From NCBI GenBank assembly GCA_014762645.1, contig JABURP010000068.1, positions 62,001-126,000 of the forward strand: a stretch of DNA of 64,000 bases. Direction: 5' to 3'. Under the pieces are notes generated by a model, which made no database searches, was not told the origin of the DNA, and worked only from the letters and a program-made list of their open reading frames with translations. This document shows, piece after piece, positions 44,297 through 54,348 of this stretch. Each line of letters starts with the position of its first letter. Position 1 is the stretch's first letter. Made by a program: the position numbers and the translations under genes. Origin of the DNA: Crocinitomicaceae bacterium. Its GTDB lineage: Bacteria; Bacteroidota; Bacteroidia; Flavobacteriales_D; Crocinitomicaceae.

Positions 44297-47200
44297 ATGA
44301 ACCTGAAAAACTCGCTACTACTTATCTCAATCCTTTTAGGAAGTATTTCTACTTCTTTCAGTCAAAATTCATATCCCTACGAATCAGAATTTCAAAGTGC
44401 ATATCAGCAATATCCGGATATTCCAAAGGGAATGTTGGAAGCTGTTTCATATTGTCAAACAAGAATTTCTGATTTAAACCACGAAGCTCCTTCTTGTTTA
44501 GGACTTCCGGGTTACTTTGGTGTAATGGGACTCGTTCTTGATGGACAAAACTATTTTGATGAAACAGCTACTAAGGTTGCTAACCTTGCCAATGTTCATC
44601 CATTTACTCTCGGTGATCCACACAACGATATCATGGCATTTGCAAAAGCGTACCATGTTTTAATGGTTCAGAATAATGTTACATCTACTGATTTTGTGGG
44701 GCAGGAATTAATATTAAGAGCCTTGTCAGAAATACCGAAAGATTCTAATACAGTTAATAATTATGCGCTTTCATGTCATACCTATCAAATATTAGACTTT
44801 TTGAGAGATGAAGAGAATCAGGCCAGGTATAATTTTCCCGCTCATAATATTGATCTGATTTCTATATATGGTGAAGAGAATCTTCGATTACTTTCGGCAA
44901 AAAGGGTGTTTCTATCTACTAATAATCAGGTGATGGATGCAAAGGGAAATTCTTACACACCGCAAAATAAATCAGCTGATTATGCTCCGGCATTATGGGT
45001 GGCTACACCAACTTGTAATTATTCATCTCGTAATGGAACAGCAATCTCAGCAGTTACGGTTCACACCATTCAGGGGTCTTATGCTGGCGCTATTAGCTGG
45101 GCTCAAAATTGTAGTGCTAATGTATCGTATCACTACGTAGTTAGATCTAGCGACGGGCAAATTACACAAATGGTGTATGAGGCAGATAAAGGTTGGCATG
45201 TGGGGAGTGAAAACCCGTACACTATTGGAATAGAACACGAAGGGTTTGTTGACGACCCATCCTGGTATACAACAGCTTTATATACGGCATCAGCAGCACT
45301 GGTGAAAGATATTACCCAATCTGGGTACGGTATTAACCCGTTGAGAACATTTCAGGGACCAGCTACTGTTGGTATTAATGTAATAGGTGGATGCACCAAG
45401 ATAAAAGGACACCAGCATTATCCAAATCAAACACATACGGATCCGGGAATTAACTGGAATTGGGAATATTACTACCAGCTAATTAATGATAACCCACCAT
45501 TGACTTCGTTTACAAATGCTTCCGGAACTTTTTATGACTCAGGTGGACCATCTGGTAACTATACGGATGACGAACGAGAATTGTATCTCATTGAACCACC
45601 GGCTACACAAAGTGTTACCATCACATTTAATCAATTTAGTTTGGAGAACAACTGGGATTATATGTATATCTATGACGGAAACTCATTGTCTGCTCCATTA
45701 TTAGGCGTTTATACTGGAAGTGCCGTACCGACAAATATTACATCTTCTGGTGGTGCAATGCTCATTGAATTTAGGTCGGATTGTGCTACGCAAGATATTG
45801 GATGGGAAATTTCTTGGACGTCCGTTCCAGATCCACAGGTGAGTGATATTATTCCGCCAACAACATCTGTAAATGTAACAGGTAACTGGCAAACCACAGA
45901 TTTCACGGCAAATTTCACAGATGTTGACAACAACGGCGGAAGCGGTGTAGATAAAAAATTCTACCAGGTGATACATTTTGATGGTACCGAATGGCGAGCG
46001 AATGCAAACAATGGTTTCTTTTCGGATAATTTCAACTCGGCTATTCATGCAGATTGGACTCAACAGGTAGGTACCTGGGGAATTGGGGCTTCTGTGCTGA
46101 ATCAATCGGATGAGTTGAATACCAACACAAATATATGGGCAAACCTAAATCAGGATAGTTACGACCAGTGGTTATATCATTTCAAGCTGAAAATCGGTGG
46201 GGCTGGAGCTAATAAACGAGGAGGATTCCATTTTATGTGTGATGATCCAACTCAAACCAACCGAGGTAACTCCTATTTTATTTGGTTACGCTCAGATGAT
46301 GATAAAATTCAAATCTATAAAACCGTAAATAATGTTTTCCAATTGGAACAGGATATAGCATTTACGGTTAATGATAATCAGTGGTACGATATCAAAACTG
46401 TTTACAATAAGACAACGGGAGAGATTCAGCTGTTTATTGACAACTCAATGGAAGCAGCATGGACGGATACAGCACCTTATACAACAGGGAATTCAGTTTC
46501 ATTCCGATCTGGTGATGCCAATATGGATGTAGACAACTTTAAGGTGTATCACAATCGTGGAAATGCTGAGTTGGTTACTATTGGAACAGGAAATGACGTG
46601 GCGTATCAAAATCCTGATCCCTTAACACCTTCTGCCAAGATCAAATCCATTGCGATTGATAGCGCTTTGAATATTTCAGACATTATCTTTGATTTTGCGA
46701 ATGTGGATTGGACACCTCCAACAAGTATTGCGCAGGTAAATGACGGCACAGGAGCGGATATCAATACAACAACTACCAGTACACAATTATCAGCCAACTG
46801 GACTACTTCAGGTGATGTGAACTCAGATTTGGCCAGGTATTGGTACGCAGTTGGAACATCTCCATTGGCAACAGATGTTGCACCTTGGACAGATAACTGG
46901 TTCAGTGATACATTGACTTTATCTGGTTTGAATCTTAGTGTTGGAACTACCTATTATACCTGTGTATATTCTGAAAATGGCGCAGGCCTTTATTCAGATA
47001 CTGTATGTTCAGACGGACAAACTTTACAGGCACCAACCGGATCACCTACTGCAGATTTCATTGTACCGAATTCATACATCTGTTCCTATGAAGCTGTTCA
47101 GGTGCAAAATTCAAGTTTAGATGCAATAAGTTACTCGTGGAGTGCACCTGGCGCAACACCGTCAACATCCACTGATGTGAATCCTGTATTTACATATACA

Positions 47201-47809
47201 ACCACCGGGTATTATGACATTACATTAACCGCTACGGGAACTGCCGGAACGGATACACAGGTACAAACTATATTTGTGAATATTGATACGGTTCCAACAG
47301 CTGCATTTACGCCAAGTGCGCTTGTAGTTGATATTAGTAACCCGTTTGTTTCATTCGCAAACCAATCACAACATGCAAATGGTTACAATTGGGACTTTGA
47401 TGATGGAAACATCTCTAATGATGTAAACCCATGGCATGAGTTCACTGCAACCGGTGATTATTATGTAGAGTTAATTGCTGTAAACGGACTGTGTCCGAAT
47501 GATACTACAGTGCAAATGATCCAGGTAATTGATAACCTTGGAGTTTCTGATGAAGAAATAGGTGGAGTAGAGGTGTATCCAAATCCTGCCTCTGATAACG
47601 TTAACCTAAGTTTGGACAATAGTTGGTCTGATAAAGTGACAGTAACCTTGTTAGATACACGGAGCAGAGTTGTTTATACAAAACAATGTACTGGCGGTTC
47701 AACAGTGTCAATAACTCTCAATGAAAATGTGGAAGAAGCCGTGTACTTTTTGCGCATTTCGGACGGAAAAAAGACTGTAATCCGTAAAATACTCGTCAAA
47801 CCTCACTAG
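44297..47809 (+). CDS. T9SS-exported N-acetylmuramoyl-L-alanine amidase with CUB, FN3-like and PKD domains
   Basis: A 1170-residue secreted enzyme. Signal peptide 1-23. After an N-terminal helical domain comes an Amidase_2/PGRP catalytic domain at about 235-390: VTVHTIQGSY (first zinc His), GIEHEGF with a conserved Glu, and IKGHQHYPNQTHTDPG with late His ligands. A CUB-like domain spans about 405-515 (ENNWDYMYIYDG). A LamG/jelly-roll-like region lies at about 575-755, an FN3-like stretch around 800-895, two PKD domains around 900-1075, and a type A T9SS tail at 1090-1170 (VEVYPNPASDNVNLSL, then IRKILVKPH). It cleaves the amide between muramic acid and L-Ala, outside the cell or on neighbours' walls. 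Confidence 0.92.
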   Translation: MNLKNSLLLISILLGSISTSFSQNSYPYESEFQSAYQQYPDIPKGMLEAVSYCQTRISDLNHEAPSCLGLPGYFGVMGLVLDGQNYFDETATKVANLANVHPFTLGDPHNDIMAFAKAYHVLMVQNNVTSTDFVGQELILRALSEIPKDSNTVNNYALSCHTYQILDFLRDEENQARYNFPAHNIDLISIYGEENLRLLSAKRVFLSTNNQVMDAKGNSYTPQNKSADYAPALWVATPTCNYSSRNGTAISAVTVHTIQGSYAGAISWAQNCSANVSYHYVVRSSDGQITQMVYEADKGWHVGSENPYTIGIEHEGFVDDPSWYTTALYTASAALVKDITQSGYGINPLRTFQGPATVGINVIGGCTKIKGHQHYPNQTHTDPGINWNWEYYYQLINDNPPLTSFTNASGTFYDSGGPSGNYTDDERELYLIEPPATQSVTITFNQFSLENNWDYMYIYDGNSLSAPLLGVYTGSAVPTNITSSGGAMLIEFRSDCATQDIGWEISWTSVPDPQVSDIIPPTTSVNVTGNWQTTDFTANFTDVDNNGGSGVDKKFYQVIHFDGTEWRANANNGFFSDNFNSAIHADWTQQVGTWGIGASVLNQSDELNTNTNIWANLNQDSYDQWLYHFKLKIGGAGANKRGGFHFMCDDPTQTNRGNSYFIWLRSDDDKIQIYKTVNNVFQLEQDIAFTVNDNQWYDIKTVYNKTTGEIQLFIDNSMEAAWTDTAPYTTGNSVSFRSGDANMDVDNFKVYHNRGNAELVTIGTGNDVAYQNPDPLTPSAKIKSIAIDSALNISDIIFDFANVDWTPPTSIAQVNDGTGADINTTTTSTQLSANWTTSGDVNSDLARYWYAVGTSPLATDVAPWTDNWFSDTLTLSGLNLSVGTTYYTCVYSENGAGLYSDTVCSDGQTLQAPTGSPTADFIVPNSYICSYEAVQVQNSSLDAISYSWSAPGATPSTSTDVNPVFTYTTTGYYDITLTATGTAGTDTQVQTIFVNIDTVPTAAFTPSALVVDISNPFVSFANQSQHANGYNWDFDDGNISNDVNPWHEFTATGDYYVELIAVNGLCPNDTTVQMIQVIDNLGVSDEEIGGVEVYPNPASDNVNLSLDNSWSDKVTVTLLDTRSRVVYTKQCTGGSTVSITLNENVEEAVYFLRISDGKKTVIRKILVKPH

Positions 47810-47910
47810 TTTTTCGACTAAATTACTTGGATTGAGGCATAATTATTGCTACATTTACAAGTAAGATAATCTACTTCTAATGTAGGTTTCGGGTTTTATA
47901 GTTTTTGCAT

Positions 47911-47956
47911 GAAAAAAGGAAGTGATCCAATATGGTTGTTTCCTTTTTTCTTTTTT
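47911..47956 (+). terminator. Intrinsic terminator after the amidase gene
   Basis: GAAAAAAGGAA (47911-47921) pairs with TTCCTTTTTTC (47940-47950), an 11-bp stem enclosing an 18-base loop that can itself pair weakly, then TTTTTT. It lies about 100 bp after the amidase stop, and its A-rich left arm would also serve the minus strand. Confidence 0.7.
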
Positions 47957-48009
47957 AAGCGCCAGTGATCCTACTGATTCACCATTATTCAATACGATTA
48001 ACCCTAGAT

Positions 48010-48495
48010 TTATTTCAACGACATAGCCATGTAAACGTCACATGAAAAATGGCCCGTATCGCCCATTGGATGATCAATATAATCAAAGCCCGCATGCTTA
48101 TAAAAAATCTGGGCGTCTGTCATAGTGCCAAATGTCTCCAAATAAATGAGCTCATATCCTTGTTCACGAGCAAACTCAAGACACTTTTCCATTAGTGCCT
48201 TTCCTATTCCAAAACCCCGCATCTCTTTTATCAGATACATCTTCTGTAATTCACAATAGTTTTCAGATTGATTGGCAATTGGAGCAATACCTGCACCCCC
48301 CAGAATCATGCCGTTTGATTCAGCAACATAGTAAACGGTTCCATCCTTTTGGTAATTCTCGTACATGTGATCCGTTTCCCTGTCTGTGTACACGGTTCCT
48401 TCAAGCGCACAGTCCAGTTCTTCCAGCGTGGATTTAATAATGTGCGATATTGCTTCATTATCTTCTGATCGTATCAGGCGAATTTTATATTCCAT
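48010..48495 (-). CDS. GNAT-family N-acetyltransferase
   Basis: A 161-residue cytoplasmic acetyltransferase. The acetyl-CoA pyrophosphate loop is MRGFGIGKALMEKCLEFA around residues 91-110. The preceding strand LQKMYLIKEM and the following YELIYLETFGTMTDAQIFYKHAGF fit GNAT motifs A and B. The acceptor is unknown. It stands alone, divergent from the sortilin-like gene, and ends 54 bp from the terminator hairpin at 47911-47956. Confidence 0.93.
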   Translation of the reverse strand: MEYKIRLIRSEDNEAISHIIKSTLEELDCALEGTVYTDRETDHMYENYQKDGTVYYVAESNGMILGGAGIAPIANQSENYCELQKMYLIKEMRGFGIGKALMEKCLEFAREQGYELIYLETFGTMTDAQIFYKHAGFDYIDHPMGDTGHFSCDVYMAMSLK

Positions 48496-48597
48496 ATTTA
48501 TAACGAAATTAATCCATTTAACTTAAAATTTGTGCATTTGATCATTCCGATCATTCATACCATAGATTTCTTATTACTTTTAACAAAATTCCAGTAC

Positions 48598-51500
48598 ATG
48601 AAGTATTCAGTAATTACCCTTTTAGTTCTATGTTTTAGTGTGTCCCTAACCCTTGCTCAAAAAGGAGATAAGGATGAAAAAGATAAGGAGAAGAGTCCAA
48701 TTAATTCCTCACTCGTTTCGGGATTATCATTCAGAAGTATTGGGCCTGCCCTTACCGCTGGTCGTATTGCTGACATAGCTGTGAATCCAAACAATCCTGA
48801 TCAATACTACCTGGCTGTAGCTTCAGGAGGAGTATGGAAAACAGATAACCATGGAACTACATATTATCCAATATTTGATAATCAAGGATCTTATTCAATC
48901 GGTTGTATAACTATTGATCCAAATAACGAGAATACAATTTGGGTAGGAACAGGAGAAAATAACAACCAGCGTTCCGTTGCATACGGAGACGGTGTTTATA
49001 AGTCGACGGATGGAGGTAAAAGTTGGAAAAATATGGGGCTGAAAGAATCAGAACATATTTCCAAGGTTATTGTTGACCCAAGAAATTCTGATGTTATTTA
49101 TGTTGCGGCTTATGGGCCACTATGGTCAGATGGAGGTGAAAGAGGAGTGTACAAATCAACTGATGGCGGAGAGAACTGGGAGCGCATCCATTATATTTCT
49201 GATAAAACGGGAACATGTGACCTGGTGATGGATCCAGTAAATCCGGATGTTCTTTACGAAGCTGTTCATCAAAGAAGAAGACACGTATTTACGTATGTGG
49301 GAGGCGGAGAAGAGAGCTCTGTATATAAAACTACGGATGGAGGAAAAACCTGGGAAGAAATCACAAGTGGCTTGCCTAAAGGAAAAATGGGTAGAGTAGG
49401 ACTGGCGATTTCTCCGGTTGATCCAAACTATATCTATGCAATTGTTGAAGCAGAGGATGATAAGCACGGGTTTTTCAGATCGGTTAACAAAGGGTTAAAA
49501 TGGGAAAAACGAAGTGGTTATAAGACTTCAGGGAACTACTACCAGGAAATTGTTTGTGATCCGGTGGACAGAGACAAGGTGTTTAGTATGAATACCTGGT
49601 TGCACCATACAGAAGACGGTGGAAAATCATTTAAAGCAACCGGAGAAAAAGGCAAGCACGTAGATAATCATTGTATGTGGATCAATCCTGAAAACACCAA
49701 TCATTGGATTGTAGGATGTGACGGAGGAGTTTACGAAACATGGGATCACGCCGATAACTGGCACTACAAACCCAACCTGCCGATTACTCAGTTTTACAAG
49801 GTTTCAGTTGACAATGACCTGCCTTTTTACAATGTCTATGGCGGTACACAGGATAATAATTCTATTGGAGGACCTTCACGCACTTTAAACAATGCGGGCA
49901 TTCTCAATTCTGACTGGTACATAACGAACGGAGGAGATGGCTTTGAGACACAGGTTGACCCCAAGGATCCTAATATCGTATACGCTCAGGCGCAATACGG
50001 TTGGTTGGTGCGCTATGACAGAAAATCAGGTGAGCGAATTGGAATTCAGCCTATGCCAGGGAAAGGTGAAGATGGGTATCGTTGGAACTGGGATGCACCA
50101 TTGATCATTTCAAAACATGACCACAAGCGCATTTATTTTGCCGCCAACAAAGTCTTCAAGTCAGACGACAGAGGAAACACCTGGCAAACGATCTCACCGG
50201 ACCTTACCCGGCAATTGGATCGCAACAAAATGAAGGTGATGGGAGAAATTCAATCTCCGGATGTGGTGATGAAACACAAATCCACTACTATTTTTGGGAA
50301 TATTGTAGCACTTGATGAGTCTGCAAAGAATGAAAACCTACTTTACGCCGGAACGGATGATGGTTTGATCCATGTAACCACAGATGGAGGTCAAAGTTGG
50401 TCAAAAAAGGACAACTTCCCCGGAATTCCATCTATGACTTATGTAAATATGCTACTGTGTTCTCAGCATGACGAGAATACTGTTTACGCCGTCTTCAATA
50501 ATCATAAAAGGGGTGATTTTAAACCTTATATCTTAAAAAGTACCGATAAAGGAAATTCGTGGAGCTCCGTTTCAGGTAATTTACCGGAAAGAGGGTCGGT
50601 GTATGCCATTGCAGAAGACCACGTGAATCCGAATTTACTATTTGCAGGAACAGAGTTTGGTGTATTCTTTACGATTGATGGAGGTAAGAACTGGGTACAA
50701 CTTAATTCCGGTTTGCCTACAATTGCTGTAAGAGATATAGCCATTCAGCAAAGAGAGAATGACCTTGTGCTGGCAACATTTGGAAGAAGTTTCTACATCC
50801 TGGATGATTATACGCCATTGAGAGAGTTATCTGTTGAGATGACGAACGAAAAAGCAAAGATTTTTCCGGTTAAAACTGCCTTGCAGTACATTGAAAAAAA
50901 CCCACTTGGGTTACGTGGTACAGGTTCACAGGGAGCCTCGTTTTATGCGGCAGATAATCCTCCTTATGGAGTGACTTTTACCTACTATCTGAAAGAATCG
51001 CCAAAATCACCGAAGGAAAAACGCCAGGAAGAAGAGGAAAAAGTAAAAAAAGAGGGCGGGGATATTGACTATCCAACCTATGAAGAATTTGTTGCTGAAG
51101 ATAATTACGAAAAAGCCTACCTGCTGTTCATTATTAAGGATGCAAATGGTGACGAAGTCAGAAGGATAAAAAAATCTCCCGGAAAAGGAATTAATCGAAT
51201 TACCTGGAACATGCGTTATCCTACCACAACTCCTATTAAGTTGAAAGATTCTGAACCCGGACGATACAGTAACCCGGACGAAGGTCCGTTAGTATTGCCC
51301 GGAACGTATACGGTAGAAATGCACATGGCGGATAATGGCGTGTTTGAAAAATTGACAGATCCTGTTTCATTTGAGATCAAAGCGTTGGAAAATTCGTCTT
51401 TGGCCAGACAAACCGAAGCCAATATTGCGTTTAAAAAGGAATTAGCAGAGTTGAGAAGACAATTCAGAGGATCAGCAAGTCAGGTCAGTGAATTAAAGGA

Positions 51501-51879
51501 AAGACTGGACCATATTAAAACTGCTATTCAGAAGTACCCTGGTGCTAATCTTGAGTGGATGAGTGAGGTTAAGTTATTGGAAGATGTCTTTGAAGATATC
51601 CGAATTGCCATGTGGGGAGATTACCACAAAAGTGCAAGGGAAATAGAAGACGCTCCGGGTACCGGAAGTCGTATAGAAACAGTTGTATACCAAACCTGGT
51701 ACTCAACTTCTGATCCTACAACGACACAAAGAGAGCAGTATCAGATTGCAAAGGAAGAATATAAAGGGATCAAAACACTAATCGATAAGTTGAGGTCAGG
51801 TGTTCTTTCATTGGAGGAATCCTTAAATGATAAAGGGATCCCTTATACACCTTCACGAACCAATTTTAAAGAAGAGTAG
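48598..51879 (+). CDS. Large exported sortilin/VPS10-type beta-propeller protein
   Basis: About 1093 residues, started at ATG 48598 (MKYSVITLLVLCFSVSLTLAQ signal peptide); the upstream GTG at 48532 would add 22 residues and is less likely. Some ten Asp-box repeats run along residues 50-700 (YKSTDGGKSWKN, YKSTDGGENWER, YKTTDGGKTWEE, FKSDDRGNTWQT, HVTTDGGQSWSK, LKSTDKGNSWSS, FTIDGGKNWVQ), forming two or more propellers as in VPS10/sortilin-like glycosyl-hydrolase-annotated proteins. The C-terminal part has a Lys/Glu-rich linker, an Ig-like domain with RRIKKSPGKGINRITWNMRYP, and a helical end. No T9SS tail is seen. Substrate unknown. Confidence 0.87.
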   Translation: MKYSVITLLVLCFSVSLTLAQKGDKDEKDKEKSPINSSLVSGLSFRSIGPALTAGRIADIAVNPNNPDQYYLAVASGGVWKTDNHGTTYYPIFDNQGSYSIGCITIDPNNENTIWVGTGENNNQRSVAYGDGVYKSTDGGKSWKNMGLKESEHISKVIVDPRNSDVIYVAAYGPLWSDGGERGVYKSTDGGENWERIHYISDKTGTCDLVMDPVNPDVLYEAVHQRRRHVFTYVGGGEESSVYKTTDGGKTWEEITSGLPKGKMGRVGLAISPVDPNYIYAIVEAEDDKHGFFRSVNKGLKWEKRSGYKTSGNYYQEIVCDPVDRDKVFSMNTWLHHTEDGGKSFKATGEKGKHVDNHCMWINPENTNHWIVGCDGGVYETWDHADNWHYKPNLPITQFYKVSVDNDLPFYNVYGGTQDNNSIGGPSRTLNNAGILNSDWYITNGGDGFETQVDPKDPNIVYAQAQYGWLVRYDRKSGERIGIQPMPGKGEDGYRWNWDAPLIISKHDHKRIYFAANKVFKSDDRGNTWQTISPDLTRQLDRNKMKVMGEIQSPDVVMKHKSTTIFGNIVALDESAKNENLLYAGTDDGLIHVTTDGGQSWSKKDNFPGIPSMTYVNMLLCSQHDENTVYAVFNNHKRGDFKPYILKSTDKGNSWSSVSGNLPERGSVYAIAEDHVNPNLLFAGTEFGVFFTIDGGKNWVQLNSGLPTIAVRDIAIQQRENDLVLATFGRSFYILDDYTPLRELSVEMTNEKAKIFPVKTALQYIEKNPLGLRGTGSQGASFYAADNPPYGVTFTYYLKESPKSPKEKRQEEEEKVKKEGGDIDYPTYEEFVAEDNYEKAYLLFIIKDANGDEVRRIKKSPGKGINRITWNMRYPTTTPIKLKDSEPGRYSNPDEGPLVLPGTYTVEMHMADNGVFEKLTDPVSFEIKALENSSLARQTEANIAFKKELAELRRQFRGSASQVSELKERLDHIKTAIQKYPGANLEWMSEVKLLEDVFEDIRIAMWGDYHKSAREIEDAPGTGSRIETVVYQTWYSTSDPTTTQREQYQIAKEEYKGIKTLIDKLRSGVLSLEESLNDKGIPYTPSRTNFKEE

Positions 51880-51888
51880 TAAATTGTT

Positions 51889-52473
51889 TCAACTGTAAAA
51901 TGATTCCTGAAGGATACTGATCGAGTTAGGTCCTTCATTGAAGAGAAGATCCAATACGCTTAAATTACCCTGAAAGCCATGCCTTTCCTCGAATGGTTGG
52001 ATATAACGGTGCGTGTGAAAATTTTGATCAAATCGGTGAGTAGATTCTTTTGTGAGATTATTCGATTCGTGAATAACGCTAACGGTCAATCCAATTTTAT
52101 CAACGAAATAGTCTGTGAGCGTTTGATTGAGCTCCCATAAATAGGTGAAATCTGTGCGGATAATTGATAATAATTGATCAGCATAAAATTCGTAATATGG
52201 CGTTTTTCTGTAAGCACTTTCAATGGCTTTGATGTGATCTTTGCGCCAATTTTCGGTGTTGTGTATGAGAACATCACACATTTGCGTCTGTTTGCCATTG
52301 GGACGTTCAACAGGCACTGTTAACCAAATACGCCCGTTAGCAGTCATAATCTCACACCGGGAGCGTAGTGTTTGCTTTTTGTAGGTTTCCGTGAGATTAA
52401 CGATCACTTCTGAACTCTTCCACATTTGATAGAAGTACTCCAAATTCCCGCAATAAAAAGACGGAAGTACCAC
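51889..52473 (-). CDS. WbqC-family protein
   Basis: A 194-residue protein of the WbqC family, which in some organisms sits in O-antigen loci. The N terminus LPSFYCGNLEYFYQM and the segment YKKQTLRSRCEI are characteristic, as is IKAIESAYRKTPYYEFY. Its biochemical role is not established. It starts at GTG 52473, 2 bp after the lepB stop. It is the third gene in the run dapB-lepB-wbqC, an order familiar from Bacteroidota genomes. Confidence 0.88.
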   Translation of the reverse strand: MVLPSFYCGNLEYFYQMWKSSEVIVNLTETYKKQTLRSRCEIMTANGRIWLTVPVERPNGKQTQMCDVLIHNTENWRKDHIKAIESAYRKTPYYEFYADQLLSIIRTDFTYLWELNQTLTDYFVDKIGLTVSVIHESNNLTKESTHRFDQNFHTHRYIQPFEERHGFQGNLSVLDLLFNEGPNSISILQESFYS

Positions 52474-52475
52474 TG

Positions 52476-54347
52476 CTAGTTAATTGCTTTGAACATTCGG
52501 CTCCAGCGCATACCACCTCCAAACATTCCTTTTTCCTGATCTACCGATAACCAGGTAAATGCGGCGTGTCCAACTATGTGATCTTCGGGAACGAATCCCC
52601 AGAATCTGGAATCTAATGATCCGTTTCGGTTGTCACCCATCATCCAGTAATAGTTCATTTCAATCGTATATGTGTCGGTCTTTTTACCGTCAATGTAAAT
52701 ACCATCTGCTTTCTCTATAAGTTCGTGACCTTCATACGCATGAATGATGCGCTCATAAATAGGCAGTGTTTTATGGTTTAGCTGAACCACATCCCCTGCT
52801 TTAGGAATACGAAGTGGTCCAAAATTGTCTTCGGTCCAGTCGTATGACGGATCATTTGGAAAGACAGGGTAGTATGACCCTCTATTAGCCATAATTTCCT
52901 TTCGATAATATCCTCTTTCTTTATGAACAGGAATAAGGTTAGGAAAGTTTTTCTTCGCTTTATGATACGTTTCTTCATTCATTGGAATAGAAACATAAAA
53001 TAGGCTGGAGTCGGTGAGGACAGAATCTGTAGGTGTAGCACCTAATTCACTCACACCAGCATTGAAATTTTTCACGAAAAAATCGTGTTGAGTTTTGGTC
53101 CAACTCCACTTCATACCCATTAACCACCTGGGGTGTACATATCCCTCCAGTACATAGTCATATTGCAAATGATCGCTTTTCCAAGCTAATTCACCATTGA
53201 CGTATAATTCCTTATCTACAATTTTTATTTCATCTCCTGCAACCGCTACACACCTTTTTATATAATTCTCCTTTTTATCAACTGGACGTGTTAAAAGACC
53301 ATTAAATTCTGTGAACATCTTTTCTGAATCTCTACCAATATAAGAGGAGTAAGTCACGCCATCATCCGTAAATCTTTTTCGGGCTTTGCTAATGTAATAC
53401 TCCATGTTTTTTTCAAAAAACTCTAAACTTTTTCGCTCCTCATAAATGGCAATATAATGAGCTTCATCTCTTAGTATTTGGTGATAGTTGTGACCAATTA
53501 GCCCATCCGGCATTCTGGGGTCATTAATTGCTGTGTCACCTGCCGGGAAATTAAATACAACCACATCATTTCTATCTACTGAACGAATTCCGGGAACGCG
53601 CGTGTATGGAATAGTTTGAATGGTAGAGTATGATTTCACATTGATTACCGGAATCATGTTGTGAAAGATTGGAAATGAAAACGGGGTCATAGGAACACGC
53701 GGACCGTAGGTGATCTTATCAACAAAAAGTTGATCTCCTACCAAAAGTGTTTTCTCCATTGATCCCGTTGGAATTTTGTATGGTTCGAAAACATACGTTC
53801 GGATAACGGAAGCGGCAATTAACGCAAATAGAATGGCATCTCCCCATTCTTTATAATAAGATTTTTTTCCTGGTTTTCGATTAGATCGAGCCATTGCAAA
53901 TGGCACAGCGATAGCATGACCAACAACCGGTAAGGCAAAAAACAACGCGACATGATCACTTGGTGTCCTCGAATTCACCTGGCTGGCAACATCCCAGTTC
54001 GTAGGTTCAGCTACTGGATATTTCTTTTTGTCCTTTGATATTTTCAAAAATACCGGATACGGAAAAAGTATCCCCAAAATGGTTTCTTTAACACCAAATT
54101 CGCCGAATTTCCGAATATAGGTAACGTTCAAACACGCCCACATGTAAAATTGTACACCTGGAAATATTAGAAAGAACGTCCAATATCTCGGTAATTTACA
54201 AGCCTTTAAAAGTTGCCAGTAATTAAAAAACGGTATAAAGGCATGTTCTGCTTTTAATCCTAAATCAGGAAAACGCTTATGCCACATGCCTATCACCGGC
54301 GTTAATACGATAATTAAATAACCAATTATTAATCCGAGATATCCCAT
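52476..54347 (-). CDS. lepB: Signal peptidase I, enlarged Bacteroidota type
   Basis: A 623-residue inner-membrane protease that removes signal peptides from exported proteins. The N terminus has three or four membrane helices (a YdjM/DUF-like stretch with FIPFFNYWQLLKACKLP), then the S26 catalytic domain: YKIPTGSMEKTLLVGD with nucleophile Ser196, NYIKRCVAVAGDEI with the general base Lys364, and the late MMGDNRNGSLDSR box. The 168-residue spacing between Ser and Lys is about 110 more than in E. coli LepB, filled by an insertion. It lies 1 bp after dapB. Confidence 0.95.
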   Translation of the reverse strand: MGYLGLIIGYLIIVLTPVIGMWHKRFPDLGLKAEHAFIPFFNYWQLLKACKLPRYWTFFLIFPGVQFYMWACLNVTYIRKFGEFGVKETILGILFPYPVFLKISKDKKKYPVAEPTNWDVASQVNSRTPSDHVALFFALPVVGHAIAVPFAMARSNRKPGKKSYYKEWGDAILFALIAASVIRTYVFEPYKIPTGSMEKTLLVGDQLFVDKITYGPRVPMTPFSFPIFHNMIPVINVKSYSTIQTIPYTRVPGIRSVDRNDVVVFNFPAGDTAINDPRMPDGLIGHNYHQILRDEAHYIAIYEERKSLEFFEKNMEYYISKARKRFTDDGVTYSSYIGRDSEKMFTEFNGLLTRPVDKKENYIKRCVAVAGDEIKIVDKELYVNGELAWKSDHLQYDYVLEGYVHPRWLMGMKWSWTKTQHDFFVKNFNAGVSELGATPTDSVLTDSSLFYVSIPMNEETYHKAKKNFPNLIPVHKERGYYRKEIMANRGSYYPVFPNDPSYDWTEDNFGPLRIPKAGDVVQLNHKTLPIYERIIHAYEGHELIEKADGIYIDGKKTDTYTIEMNYYWMMGDNRNGSLDSRFWGFVPEDHIVGHAAFTWLSVDQEKGMFGGGMRWSRMFKAIN

Positions 54348-54348
54348 G

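Noticed and set aside
48532-48597. GTG start extending the sortilin-like protein by 22 residues
   Set aside because: The ATG at 48598 is followed directly by a normal signal peptide; the extension would put a second hydrophobic run in front of it.
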